Positions 9,028-16,812 of a stretch of DNA of 64,000 nucleotides are shown here, one piece after another. Each line of letters begins with the position of its first letter. The first letter of the stretch is position 1. The stretch comes from Sporosarcina sp. Te-1 (lineage in GTDB: Bacteria > Bacillota > Bacilli > Bacillales_A > Planococcaceae), in contig NZ_CP071798.1 in NCBI RefSeq assembly GCF_017498505.1, positions 682,001-746,000 of the forward strand, given 5' to 3'. The position numbers and the translations under genes were made by a program. The notes beneath the pieces were generated by a model. The model was not told the DNA's origin, did not search any database, and saw only the letters and a program-made list of their open reading frames with translations.

Positions 9028-9846
9028 TCAATTAGAGGAGACCGTGTATTTCTTCAGTAAAGCGACCGGTATGAACAGACCGACTTTTCCATATTCATCG
9101 TGTTCTAATGTTGCGAAGATGACACCGATCACCGATCCTTTCTCATTGAAGACAGGACTTCCACTATTGCCTCGGTAGACGGGCGCTTTGATCATCATCA
9201 CATCCTCGTCCCAATCGTTTAACCGGGTCGGTCCAATCACCACACCTTTGTTGGCGATCCCTTTGAAGCTTAAAGGATTTCCGATAAAACGGATTGGTTC
9301 ATCCATTTCAATCGTTGTATCTTCTTCCAAAGACAGCGTTGGCAAGTCCTCTGCATCAATCTGGAGGACAGCAATATCAATAGAAGGAACCGTCTGTACA
9401 ACCTCAGCTGCATAGCGTCCGTGTTCAGGAAAAACGACAGTGACTGCCTCATTCCCTTCAATGACGTGGTAATTCGTCAAAATCGTCCCGTCCTCTGAAA
9501 TGGAAAAACCGGTTCCTTTTCCATCATCCGTCACTACAACGACAACCGCCTTTTTGTATGCAGCAATATCATCCTGCTGCGATAATTTCGCAGATGTGAT
9601 GAGAAAGTCAATAGCTGGAATGGAAAACATTTGGAACAGGCCGGCAAACGTGCTGCAAATAAGGACAATAGAAAGCAGCCAAGCAAACCACCTCGGAATC
9701 CGGCGCTTCGGTTCAAGTTGTTGTTCCCGTTCTGTTTCGAGCGCCTCCTGGCGAGCCTGCAAGGCGAGCTCATTCATCTCTTCCTCCGTAAAATCTTCAT
9801 ACAACGGATGGTCCTTTAAATCTTGATCTCTATCCAATCGATCCAC
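9028..9846 (-). CDS. Membrane-anchored trypsin-like serine protease (S1C-like, no PDZ)
   Basis: 272 residues. An acidic cytoplasmic segment of about 50 residues is followed by one membrane helix (WFAWLLSIVLICSTFAGLF) and an extracellular chymotrypsin-fold domain. The catalytic triad is visible as His in TNYHVIEG, Asp in SIDIAVLQ and Ser in GNSGSPVF. Unlike HtrA/DegP it has no PDZ domain, so substrate recognition differs. The gene ends just before the SASP region and starts next to a long repeat-bearing gap. Substrate and regulation are unknown. Confidence 0.85.
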   Translation of the reverse strand: MDRLDRDQDLKDHPLYEDFTEEEMNELALQARQEALETEREQQLEPKRRIPRWFAWLLSIVLICSTFAGLFQMFSIPAIDFLITSAKLSQQDDIAAYKKAVVVVVTDDGKGTGFSISEDGTILTNYHVIEGNEAVTVVFPEHGRYAAEVVQTVPSIDIAVLQIDAEDLPTLSLEEDTTIEMDEPIRFIGNPLSFKGIANKGVVIGPTRLNDWDEDVMMIKAPVYRGNSGSPVFNEKGSVIGVIFATLEHDEYGKVGLFIPVALLKKYTVSSN

Positions 9847-9983
9847 ATCCTCTACGTTAACTGCAAGGAAATAATCTATTTATCTATTATAGTAGCAAGT
9901 AAGGCAGTTTTTCGAAAGAAAACCTCATTTTTTAGAAGGACAAGGTGTGTTTCCACACCCTCTGCAGAGGTTAATTAGTAAAC

Positions 9984-10138
9984 TGCTCGATTCTTTATGC
10001 AGACACTCCTCGTAACTATGTGCAGACTGCTCGTATATTCGTAAGGGTGCTCATAAACATGCGCTGAGTGCTCGTATATTCGAAGGAGTGCTCATAAACA
10101 TTTACTGACTGCTCGTATATTTGAAAGAGTGCTCATAA
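9984..10138 (+). repeat. Phased short-repeat array, alternating TGCTCGTATATT / TGCTCATAA
   Basis: TGCTCGTATATT occurs at 10028, 10069 and 10110, exactly 41 bp apart. TGCTCATAA occurs at 10048, 10089 and 10130, also 41 bp apart. The two half-units alternate at 20-21 bp, the same phase as the array at 845-978. Degenerate copies at 9984 and 10007 extend it leftwards. It lies in the 480-bp gap between the divergent protease and yunC genes; nothing else was recognised in that gap. Confidence 0.75.
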
Positions 10139-10328
10139 CCCCATGCTACTCGTTTCACAAAACACCCATAGTACAGGGAAAGGCACGCATTATCATTTAA
10201 GCCAACTGTCATTTGTGGAAATCCATACTTAATGCTTACATTACTCCGAAATTATTGTTCCATCAAACTAAGAAAATCACCTTTTTCCTGCTTCGTCCAT
10301 ATGTATAGGAAGGAAAGGGGCGGTGCAA

Positions 10329-10631
10329 ATGGTGACAGTGTCTCCATTATTTTTAGATGGGCATCCGTTTACAGCGGTCACAGTCCAATTACCGAAAACG
10401 ACGTTGCTGACAGTTTCAAATGATAAAGGCTATATCATGTGTGGTGCTTTGGATGTCGGACTGCTGAACAATGTATTAGCAGAGAGGAAAATAGTTGCGG
10501 GACGGGCGGTCGGCGTAAAGACAATTGAACAGCTGCTTGAAGCGCCGCTTGAATCTGTTACATGGGAAGCGGAAGAAGTAGGAATAACAGCAGGGATGAT
10601 CGGGAAAGACGCATTGTTGAAAATGATATAA
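10329..10631 (+). CDS. yunC: YunC family DUF1805 protein
   Basis: 100 residues from the ATG at 10329 (AAAGGGG eight bases upstream). The sequence MVTVSPLFLDGHPFTAVTVQ, then GYIMCGALDVGLLNNVL and AGRAVGVKTIEQLLEAPLES is characteristic of the small conserved YunC/DUF1805 family. Function is unknown; the family is cytosolic and widespread in Bacillales and archaea. It is followed by its own terminator and then the DUF948 pair. Confidence 0.85.
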   Translation: MVTVSPLFLDGHPFTAVTVQLPKTTLLTVSNDKGYIMCGALDVGLLNNVLAERKIVAGRAVGVKTIEQLLEAPLESVTWEAEEVGITAGMIGKDALLKMI

Positions 10632-10638
10632 GCAGCAT

Positions 10639-10673
10639 GGGCTTGGATAGTGTTTCCAAGCCCGTTTTTTATT
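10639..10673 (+). terminator. Rho-independent terminator of yunC
   Basis: GGGCTTGGA and TCCAAGCCC form a stem around TAGTGTT, followed by GTTTTTTATT, starting 8 bases after the yunC stop. Confidence 0.9.
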
Positions 10674-10694
10674 GTGATGTACGCCGATTGCCAC

Positions 10695-10720
10695 GCTTAA
10701 TGTTTCCGCTCTTCGGGTAT
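10695..10720 (+). promoter_or_regulatory. Candidate SigB promoter of the DUF948 pair
   Basis: GCTTAA and GGGTAT are spaced by 14 bases, close to the SigB consensus GTTTAA-N12-14-GGGTAT, and end 28 bases before the first DUF948 start. YtxG-type DUF948 genes are known SigB targets in Bacillus subtilis. Confidence 0.5.
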
Positions 10721-10748
10721 ACGAAGGGTAGGAAGGAGGAATTCAGGT

Positions 10749-11195
10749 ATGCTTGTACATATCGGCGTGTTTCTAATAGCAATTTCGTTTGCTGTTGTAT
10801 CAATTTATATTGCTAAAATGCTGCTTCGGACTTCCCGCGTGCTCGCGACTGCCGGACAAAGTGTTGCGTTAATGGAAGCGCGAGTCGATCAAATGATCGG
10901 CGAGATGGAGGAAACACTGTATGTTGCCGGCAATACGGTGAATGATCTGGATCGAAAGCTGGATTCGATGAGCAGTGCCTTCTATGTCGTCCGGGATATT
11001 GGCGACACGAGCGAAACATTGACGGATGGCATCTCTGACGTTGTAAAAACTTATGAGCAAGCCGACACTTTAAAAGGGACTGGTCCATTTGTTCGTCTCA
11101 TACAGTTTTCGGAATTCGCAGTGGAATTATTCAAATCATGGAAACAAGGAGAACGAGCAACTAAGACTTATCAAGGAGGAGAGGGAAGCCTATGA
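10749..11195 (+). CDS. DUF948 (YtxG-like) protein, first of pair A
   Basis: 148 residues behind AAGGAGGAATT. One N-terminal membrane helix (GVFLIAISFAVVSIYIAKML) is followed by a long amphipathic region rich in heptad-like repeats (ALMEARVDQMIGEMEETLYV, VNDLDRKLDSM), the DUF948 layout seen in the YtxG general stress protein. The protein is probably anchored at the membrane with a cytoplasmic coiled coil. Its stop overlaps the start of the next DUF948 gene as ATGA, so the two are translationally coupled. A second DUF948 pair is encoded at 14107-15100. Confidence 0.75.
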   Translation: MLVHIGVFLIAISFAVVSIYIAKMLLRTSRVLATAGQSVALMEARVDQMIGEMEETLYVAGNTVNDLDRKLDSMSSAFYVVRDIGDTSETLTDGISDVVKTYEQADTLKGTGPFVRLIQFSEFAVELFKSWKQGERATKTYQGGEGSL

Positions 11196-11740
11196 GTTTA
11201 ACTGGGTTAGGTGTTCTGTTGATCGGGGTTGCCTTTTTATTGCTCGCCATCTTTTTAGCTCGTGTGCTTAACAGACTGGCGGGCGTCTTGAATGGTGTGA
11301 ATGAGACGATGGAGTCGATGCCGAAACAAATGAATCAACTTCTCGGAGAAACAGGCAACTTGATTCATACGAGTACGCAGACATTAGCAGATACGAATAA
11401 AAAATTGGAAGCCTTGACACCGTTATTTCAGATAGTCGGTGATTTAGGAGATACGACAAGGACCTATTCCTCTTCATTGGTCGATGTAGTCGATTCGGCT
11501 AAAAGCAAAGTGGAGCAGGTGAACGAGGAGAAAAGGAACCAAAAGATTGGCGGCATGTATGGACTTGCTGCACTTGGCTATTATACCGTCAGAAAACAGA
11601 GTGACGCGAAAAAGCAGAAACCGGTTCGTCCAAGAAAATTATATGCTACCGGAGAACAACGAGCATTTGATATCGAACGAATGAAAGAAGAAGCAAAGGA
11701 AGCAGCAACTACAGGGAAATATATCGCGCAAGATAAATAA
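11192..11740 (+). CDS. DUF948 protein, second of pair A
   Basis: 182 residues, coupled to the previous gene by ATGA overlap, with GGAGGAGAGG inside the upstream gene. It has an N-terminal membrane helix (VLLIGVAFLLLAIFLARVLN), then a helical region (NETMESMPKQMNQLLGETGN, ADTNKKLEALTPLFQIVGDL) and a basic C-terminal tail with YTVRKQSDAKKQKPVRPRK. The FQIVGDLGDTTR motif matches FEIIGDLGEASH in the 14107-14565 gene, so the two pairs are paralogous. Role unknown; stress link inferred from YtxG. Confidence 0.75.
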   Translation: MSLTGLGVLLIGVAFLLLAIFLARVLNRLAGVLNGVNETMESMPKQMNQLLGETGNLIHTSTQTLADTNKKLEALTPLFQIVGDLGDTTRTYSSSLVDVVDSAKSKVEQVNEEKRNQKIGGMYGLAALGYYTVRKQSDAKKQKPVRPRKLYATGEQRAFDIERMKEEAKEAATTGKYIAQDK

Positions 11741-11743
11741 GTA

Positions 11744-11782
11744 AATTAGGCCATCCACAATTTTGTGGGTGGCCTAATTTGT
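11744..11782. terminator. Bidirectional terminator
   Basis: A near-perfect 17-bp stem (AATTAGGCCATCCACAA and its complement, one wobble) between the convergent DUF948 and DUF4179 genes. Confidence 0.8.
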
Positions 11783-11789
11783 TAGGAAT

Positions 11790-12860
11790 TTAACGTGGGA
11801 TTTTCACTTTAAATGATTCAAACTCTATTGGTTGAATCGAGCTAGGATCATATTCCACCGCTTTTTCATTCCCTTTTTCGTCTATTTCAACTCCTCCTCC
11901 GCTTGTTGGGATAACTAAATAAGGAGTGATTGTCAATTCAGTCACATGAGAATCAATCGGATCAAAGTGTTTCCGGCTCGTGTATTCTATTTGATCCTTG
12001 ACCAGCTCACCAGTTGCTCCGCCTGAATGACTTGTAATTTCATTTCCGTCCTGATCGACTATATGGAAATCAACCAGCCCTCCGCGACTTTTATTAAAAT
12101 CTGTTATGTCTTCCAAACTCTCATAAGAAATACTTACACCTGTTTCACTAAACGATAATTCTGTGACGGTAAGATGGAGTCCATCAACGTTCTGTGTGTG
12201 TTGAATTGGTAAGCTGGCAATGTCGTTGATTTTCTTAACAGGTGCTGAAAAATACCATCTCTCGCCGTTTTCACCGTATAGCGTCAAACCGAGTTCAAAT
12301 GCATTCGGCATATTATCAGTTACGTTTATTTCCTGTATTGCCGTACGGGTTGTAGGGGAGAGGATCTGTTCGCCATAGGTCCCAGTGGAACCGGAAGATT
12401 TCCCGTTAATGGTAAAATCCATCCCCGAGCCAAAATAATATTCATCCAGCTCTTGATCAGATTCCATGATGATCCCAATCGAAATATTATTTTGATCATA
12501 TAAAATTTCATCTAGCGTAACGGCAATCCCATTTACCGTCTGTGTCTCTCCAATTTCACTGGTTAAGCCATTTTTTTGCGCTCGCTGTAAACCAATCAGT
12601 TCAGAATTTCCGAAAATAGAGCCGATGATCGGTAATTGTGACAAACTGCTTGCCAATGCTGGGGAATAGTACGAGGAACCGACCAATAGACCGAAAACAA
12701 TAGCTGCACTGCATAAAGTATAGCTGGCTTTTCGTTTCCATTTATTCTGTCGAAGAATAGGTGCTGCAACTTGTTCTTGTGCTTGGACGATACCCGAGCG
12801 AATAGCTGAACGGACTTGCTCCTGAGGAAACTTCTCGTAAGCTTTATGTGACTTTTTCAT
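11790..12860 (-). CDS. DUF4179 protein, probable anti-sigma factor of the adjacent ECF sigma
   Basis: 356 residues. A short basic cytoplasmic segment, one membrane helix (YTLCSAAIVFGLLVGSSYYS), then PALASSLSQLPIIGSIFGN, the hallmark of DUF4179, and a large extracellular beta-rich domain. Proteins of this type are routinely encoded after an ECF sigma factor and are thought to hold it at the membrane. The gene overlaps the 3' end of the sigma gene by 17 bases, so the two should be made together. The inducing signal is unknown. Confidence 0.75.
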   Translation of the reverse strand: MKKSHKAYEKFPQEQVRSAIRSGIVQAQEQVAAPILRQNKWKRKASYTLCSAAIVFGLLVGSSYYSPALASSLSQLPIIGSIFGNSELIGLQRAQKNGLTSEIGETQTVNGIAVTLDEILYDQNNISIGIIMESDQELDEYYFGSGMDFTINGKSSGSTGTYGEQILSPTTRTAIQEINVTDNMPNAFELGLTLYGENGERWYFSAPVKKINDIASLPIQHTQNVDGLHLTVTELSFSETGVSISYESLEDITDFNKSRGGLVDFHIVDQDGNEITSHSGGATGELVKDQIEYTSRKHFDPIDSHVTELTITPYLVIPTSGGGVEIDEKGNEKAVEYDPSSIQPIEFESFKVKIPR

Positions 12861-13386
12861 TTAATTGATAGCTCCTTTCCAATTCACTCTTTAATTTTTT
12901 TCTAGCTCTGCGCAAATACGTTTTCACAGTACCAATCGGCTTCTCCATCACTTCAGAAATGTCTTTAATCGACAAATCATGATAGTAAAACAAAATAATG
13001 GAGGTTTGATAAGCCGACTCCAATCTTGAGAGGGCCTCGCCTAAATGAAAAGAATCAATTTCTTCCTCCTGCTTGCGATCCAATCTCTTCAATAATTCGC
13101 TTTCTTCATAAGGAATCATTTGGTTACGTTCGTTTAACAGCCGATAACATTCGCGAATCAAAATCCTGAACAACCAAGTGGAAAAATATTCAGGATTTCG
13201 CAATTGGCCAATTGCTAAGAATGCCTTGCATGCTGTTTCCTGAATCGCATCCAGCGCATCTTCCTTATTGCCGACATAACTAAGTGCCTTGTAAAAAAGC
13301 ATTTCTTCTTCCTTAAAAAGTAATGCTTCAAACGATGCAGGGTCTCCATTCATCGCTTTTTTCACATCCAGCAGATTGTGTTTCAA
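12844..13386 (-). CDS. ECF-type RNA polymerase sigma factor
   Basis: 180 residues with region 2 (EALLFKEEEMLFYKALSYVG, DALDAIQETACKAFLAIGQL and STWLFRILIRECYRLLNE) and region 4 (LESAYQTSIILFYYHDLSIK then PIGTVKTYLRRARKKLKSEL). The arrangement with a membrane DUF4179 partner fits a cell-envelope signal response. It starts with an ATG at 13386 behind AAAGGAG. Confidence 0.88.
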   Translation of the reverse strand: MKHNLLDVKKAMNGDPASFEALLFKEEEMLFYKALSYVGNKEDALDAIQETACKAFLAIGQLRNPEYFSTWLFRILIRECYRLLNERNQMIPYEESELLKRLDRKQEEEIDSFHLGEALSRLESAYQTSIILFYYHDLSIKDISEVMEKPIGTVKTYLRRARKKLKSELERSYQLNEKVT

Positions 13387-13416
13387 CGTGTCTCACTCCT
13401 TTCTCTCACTAATTAG

Positions 13417-13443
13417 AGTGAAATAACCATGGAAGAAGTTTCA
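13417..13443 (-). promoter_or_regulatory. Candidate autoregulatory ECF promoter
   Basis: The minus strand has TGAAAC, the common AAC-type ECF -35 element, about 50 bases before the sigma gene start. The matching -10 is less clear (TCAC region 16 bases later), so confidence is low. Confidence 0.35.
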
Positions 13444-13476
13444 ATCTCAGTAATTTTCTTTTTAGCAAACCCGTTA

Positions 13477-13512
13477 TGAAAAAATGCGTCTCTACATGTT
13501 GTAGAAACGCAT
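13477..13512 (-). terminator. Terminator of the small membrane protein gene
   Basis: On the minus strand ATGCGTTTCTACA pairs with TGTAGAGACGCAT (one mismatch) and is followed by TTTTTTCAT. Confidence 0.75.
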
Positions 13513-13542
13513 CCGCAACTCAATAAGAAGTCACTATACTTA

Positions 13543-13743
13543 CTAGGCAGACATCCATTTGATAATCCGTTCACAAATAAACCCCACTACAATCCCAATA
13601 ATAATGGGGAGTAAAGAAATCTCCGTATATGTGAAGGAAACTTTAAGCATCAGAAGATCTATATTAGCTATAAAACCTATAACATATAGCAATGACATGG
13701 TTCCGAATGATGCAAATAATGGAATCCATAACGATTTACTCAC
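13543..13743 (-). CDS. Small two-helix membrane protein
   Basis: 66 residues from a GTG at 13743 with GGAGGTG five bases upstream; an ATG 30 bases earlier lacks a site. Two hydrophobic helices (LWIPLFASFGTMSLLYVIGF and LLPIIIGIVVGFICERIIKW) and a short tail. No family recognised. It has its own terminator and is therefore probably a single gene. Confidence 0.5.
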   Translation of the reverse strand: MSKSLWIPLFASFGTMSLLYVIGFIANIDLLMLKVSFTYTEISLLPIIIGIVVGFICERIIKWMSA

Positions 13744-14079
13744 GACTCCACCTCCATCTTCGAGGTTAATCACATTTTGTTTTATTCATTATGTAGTGAT
13801 ACGTTCCATTTCTATAAAAGTTTCTAAAAACATATTATTAAACTATATTTACTTTAAGCGAGGTAAAAATGCTTTACTCAATTTAATGCAAGGAGGAGGC
13901 GGGGAGTAGACGTAAATGTCGTGTGAATTAGCATTGTAAAGAAAATCTACACCTCAAAGCGGAGCCCACTAGATAACGGCGTATGCCCTGGGAAATAGTC
14001 ATTGCCATTAGCTAAAGAGGTTTATTAAGTTACATCGACGGAAAATTAAACCAAAGATTAGGTGAAGTGTTTCGACCGA
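13744..14079. other. Intergenic region without recognised content
   Basis: No start with a usable binding site and no convincing frame on either strand. A GGAGGAGGCGGGGAG stretch near 13890-13906 resembles a ribosome binding site but leads to no open frame of note. Confidence 0.5.
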
Positions 14080-14118
14080 AAAAAACGCGTAACGGCTTAT
14101 TATCCGTCACGCGTTTTT
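14080..14118 (-). terminator. Terminator of DUF948 pair B
   Basis: AAAAACGCGTGACGG and its near-complement ACGCGTTTTTTT form a strong stem; the stop codon of the 14107 gene lies inside the hairpin. Confidence 0.8.
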
Positions 14119-14565
14119 ATCATTTGCATCCATATCGATTGTCGTTGTGGTAAATCGCTTCCGCTCCTTCAAAAAACGGAAGAACGAAAGGATGCCAAGT
14201 ACGCCTGCATATTTTTCTTGCTGGACAAATTGCTGAGCATCTGTGGTTTTTGTCTTCCATTCAGTTGCTTTATGAAGAGCGCTTGTTGTCAATTCGTGGG
14301 ATGCTTCACCTAAGTCGCCGATGATTTCAAAATACGGGTCAATTTCTTTTGCAGATTTGTTTACCTGTTTTAGAGTCGCATTTCCATTGTCCAGTAACTC
14401 AGCTGTTTTCAGTGACACATCATTCATCAATCCAGGGAGTTGATTCGTTGTCTTTTGTACGTCATCCAAGGTTTCTGACAACTTATTGATCGGTTTGATC
14501 AACAAAATAACGAGCACTGCGAACGCAACTCCGATAATTAGCACTCCAATTCCAAGCCAATCCAT
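14107..14565 (-). CDS. DUF948 protein, second of pair B
   Basis: 152 residues. It begins MDWLGIGVLIIGVAFAVLVI with one membrane helix, then a helical region with MNDVSLKTAELLDNG and FEIIGDLGEASHELTTS, and ends with a hydrophobic/basic stretch (GVLGILSFFRFLKERKR). It corresponds to the second gene of pair A in length, order and the (F)xIxGDLG motif. The start follows AGGTGATGAA that overlaps the end of the upstream gene region. Function unknown. Confidence 0.7.
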   Translation of the reverse strand: MDWLGIGVLIIGVAFAVLVILLIKPINKLSETLDDVQKTTNQLPGLMNDVSLKTAELLDNGNATLKQVNKSAKEIDPYFEIIGDLGEASHELTTSALHKATEWKTKTTDAQQFVQQEKYAGVLGILSFFRFLKERKRFTTTTIDMDANDKNA

Positions 14566-14569
14566 TTCA

Positions 14570-15100
14570 TCACCTCTCTACATGATTCATGCTGCTTTGG
14601 CTGTACATTTCGATTTGCCGCGAAGGCGGGATGATGTCCCGAGTTGCTTCTTCCTTTGTTACTGACGGCTCGTTTGCCCGTTTTTTAAACATGGAATAAA
14701 TGCGAGAAATGGTTTCCGTCAGCACTGTCGCTTTCTCCATCAGATCGACATATTTTTGGGGAGGAGAAGCGATTTCTTTTGATAACTCATCAAATGAGCG
14801 ATTCATATGTTCGGTCGTTTTAGATAGGTTAGCAGCTGACGCCTGTAAGCCATCCAGCGATTTTACCTTCAATTCAACATCCGCCGCAATGTCATTTGTT
14901 TTCGCCATTAATTTCTCGGATTCCGCGGTAACTTTCCCGATTTTTGTCTCTACCCGCTTCATCGTTTCCGACATATCGCCTAGCATCTGTTTCGCACTTT
15001 TCAATGTCATAACGACAAAGATGGCAATTAACAACAGTGAAAGTGCAGCAATAATGGCACTGACATATAAAAGGATTTCCATATACGATTTCCACTCCAA
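14570..15100 (-). CDS. DUF948 protein, first of pair B
   Basis: 176 residues from TTG at 15100, or 170 from the ATG at 15082; both have imperfect binding sites. An N-terminal membrane helix (SAIIAALSLLLIAIFVVMTL) precedes a long coiled-coil-like region (MLGDMSETMKRVETKIGKV, NDIAADVELKVKSLDG). It pairs with the next gene four bases downstream. A weak SigB-like site (minus-strand GTTTAG-N14-TGGTAC, 15125-15150) lies just upstream. Confidence 0.7.
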   Translation of the reverse strand: MEWKSYMEILLYVSAIIAALSLLLIAIFVVMTLKSAKQMLGDMSETMKRVETKIGKVTAESEKLMAKTNDIAADVELKVKSLDGLQASAANLSKTTEHMNRSFDELSKEIASPPQKYVDLMEKATVLTETISRIYSMFKKRANEPSVTKEEATRDIIPPSRQIEMYSQSSMNHVER

Positions 15101-15230
15101 TCTGACCCTATTCCTTCTATAGTTGTACCACTTATTGAATAAACCTAAACCCCGTCGCGAATGGACCAGTGTCTAATTCTTTCCCAAAGTAAACATAGAT
15201 ATCGTTTCCTAGAACTAAAAATAAAAATAT

Positions 15231-15259
15231 TTTACTATTCAATCTATATTGTATATTAT
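15231..15259 (+). promoter_or_regulatory. Candidate sigma-A promoter of the AgcS gene
   Basis: TTTACT and TATTAT are spaced by 17 bases, about 48 bases before the start codon at 15307. Confidence 0.4.
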
Positions 15260-15306
15260 GAAACTACTATTCATAATTATGGATAAATCAAAGGAGGGGA
15301 GTTTGA

Positions 15307-16767
15307 ATGAATGAGTTTGTCGGTCTGTTAAACGACATTTTGTGGAGCACGCCAGTCATTTATATTTTACTTGGGGTTGGATTAGTTTTTTCCATACTAA
15401 CCCGATTTTTGCAGGTGCGGCATATTAAAGAGATGGTTAAGTTGATGTTTCAAGGCAAGAGTTCAGAAGCAGGAGTATCTTCTTTCCAAGCAATGTCCAT
15501 CGCGTTATCCGGACGTGTCGGAACCGGTAATATTGCAGGTGTGGCGACGGCCATTTTCTATGGAGGACCGGGCGCTGTGTTTTGGATGTGGGCCATCGCT
15601 TTTATTGGAGCCTCGAGTGCATTTGTCGAGTCCACGTTGGCACAAATCTATAAGGTAAAGCAAGATGGGCAATATCGCGGTGGACCAGCTTATTTTATTG
15701 AGAAAGGAATTGGCTGGAAGTGGTTTGGCATGACGTTTGCCATTGCGGCATTGATCGCGATGGCAGTATTGATGCCGGGTGTCCAGTCCAATTCCATTGC
15801 TGCGGGAATGGAAAATGCCTTCTCTATGCCGACTTGGTTAACGGGCGCACTTATCATCTTATTGCTCGGGTTTATCATTCTTGGCGGAGTAAAACGAATT
15901 GCCAGCACGGCTCAAGTCATCGTGCCGTTCATGGCATTAGGGTATATTCTATTTTCCGTCATTATTATCGCCATGAATATCCAAGCGTTGCCTGAAGTGA
16001 TCGGCCTCATCTTTAAAAGTGCATTCGCGTTAGACTCCGCGTTTGGAGGAATTATCGGGATGGCCATTTCGTGGGGAGTCAAGCGGGGCATCTTCTCGAA
16101 CGAAGCGGGGCAGGGAACCGGAGCTCATGCGGCAGCTGCAGCTGAGGTCTCACACCCGGCCAAGCAAGGACTTGTGCAAGCGTTTTCAGTTTATATTGAC
16201 ACATTGCTTGTCTGTTCAGCTACGGCATTTATGATTCTATTCACTGGTGCTTACAACACACAAGCAGAGGACGGAAGTTATATTGTACAAAACCTGGCCG
16301 ATGTTGAACAAGGGCCAGGCTATACGCAAGCTGCTGTCGATACAGTTATGCCAGGTTTTGGAGCTGGATTCGTGGCCATCGCGCTGTTCTTCTTTGCCTT
16401 TACGACGATTATGGCGTATTACTATATCGCGGAAACGAATATCGCTTATTTATTCCGTAATCGGAATTCCAAGACGGTAATGTTTGTATTGAAGATTGTC
16501 ATTCTAATCACTGCTTTTATCGGTGCGATTCGACCGGCTGAATTGGCATGGGCGCTGGGTGATGTCGGATTGGGCCTCATGGTCTGGCTCAATGTCATTG
16601 CCATTGTTATCCTTGCAAAACCGGCGCTCATTGCGTTAAAAGATTATGAACGGCAGAAAAAGGCCGGGTTGGATCCTATTTTCAAACCGAAAAAACTCGG
16701 AATTAAAAATGCTGATTTTTGGGAGACGGACTATATTCCTGATGAAGAAGGGAAGAACGAGTCATAA
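15307..16767 (+). CDS. Sodium:alanine symporter family (AgcS) amino-acid transporter
   Basis: 486 residues with 10 to 11 membrane helices, full length for AGCS carriers, which import alanine or glycine with sodium. Conserved elements seen: ALSGRVGTGNIAGVATAIFY, GGPGAVFWMWAIAFIGASSA, YRGGPAYFIEKG, and ISWGVKRGIFSNEAGQGTGA with HAAAAAEVSHPAKQGLVQAF. The start is an ATG behind AAAGGAGGGGAG. It is a single gene closed by its own terminator. Confidence 0.93.
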   Translation: MNEFVGLLNDILWSTPVIYILLGVGLVFSILTRFLQVRHIKEMVKLMFQGKSSEAGVSSFQAMSIALSGRVGTGNIAGVATAIFYGGPGAVFWMWAIAFIGASSAFVESTLAQIYKVKQDGQYRGGPAYFIEKGIGWKWFGMTFAIAALIAMAVLMPGVQSNSIAAGMENAFSMPTWLTGALIILLLGFIILGGVKRIASTAQVIVPFMALGYILFSVIIIAMNIQALPEVIGLIFKSAFALDSAFGGIIGMAISWGVKRGIFSNEAGQGTGAHAAAAAEVSHPAKQGLVQAFSVYIDTLLVCSATAFMILFTGAYNTQAEDGSYIVQNLADVEQGPGYTQAAVDTVMPGFGAGFVAIALFFFAFTTIMAYYYIAETNIAYLFRNRNSKTVMFVLKIVILITAFIGAIRPAELAWALGDVGLGLMVWLNVIAIVILAKPALIALKDYERQKKAGLDPIFKPKKLGIKNADFWETDYIPDEEGKNES

Positions 16768-16771
16768 CGAA

Positions 16772-16812
16772 GAGCCCCATCATCTTAGGTTAATGATGGG
16801 GCTCGTTTTATG
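16772..16812 (+). terminator. Terminator of the AgcS gene
   Basis: GAGCCCCATCAT pairs with ATGATGGGGCTC around a 9-nt loop, followed by GTTTTATGG. It overlaps the end of the convergent deacetylase gene and may serve both. Confidence 0.85.
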
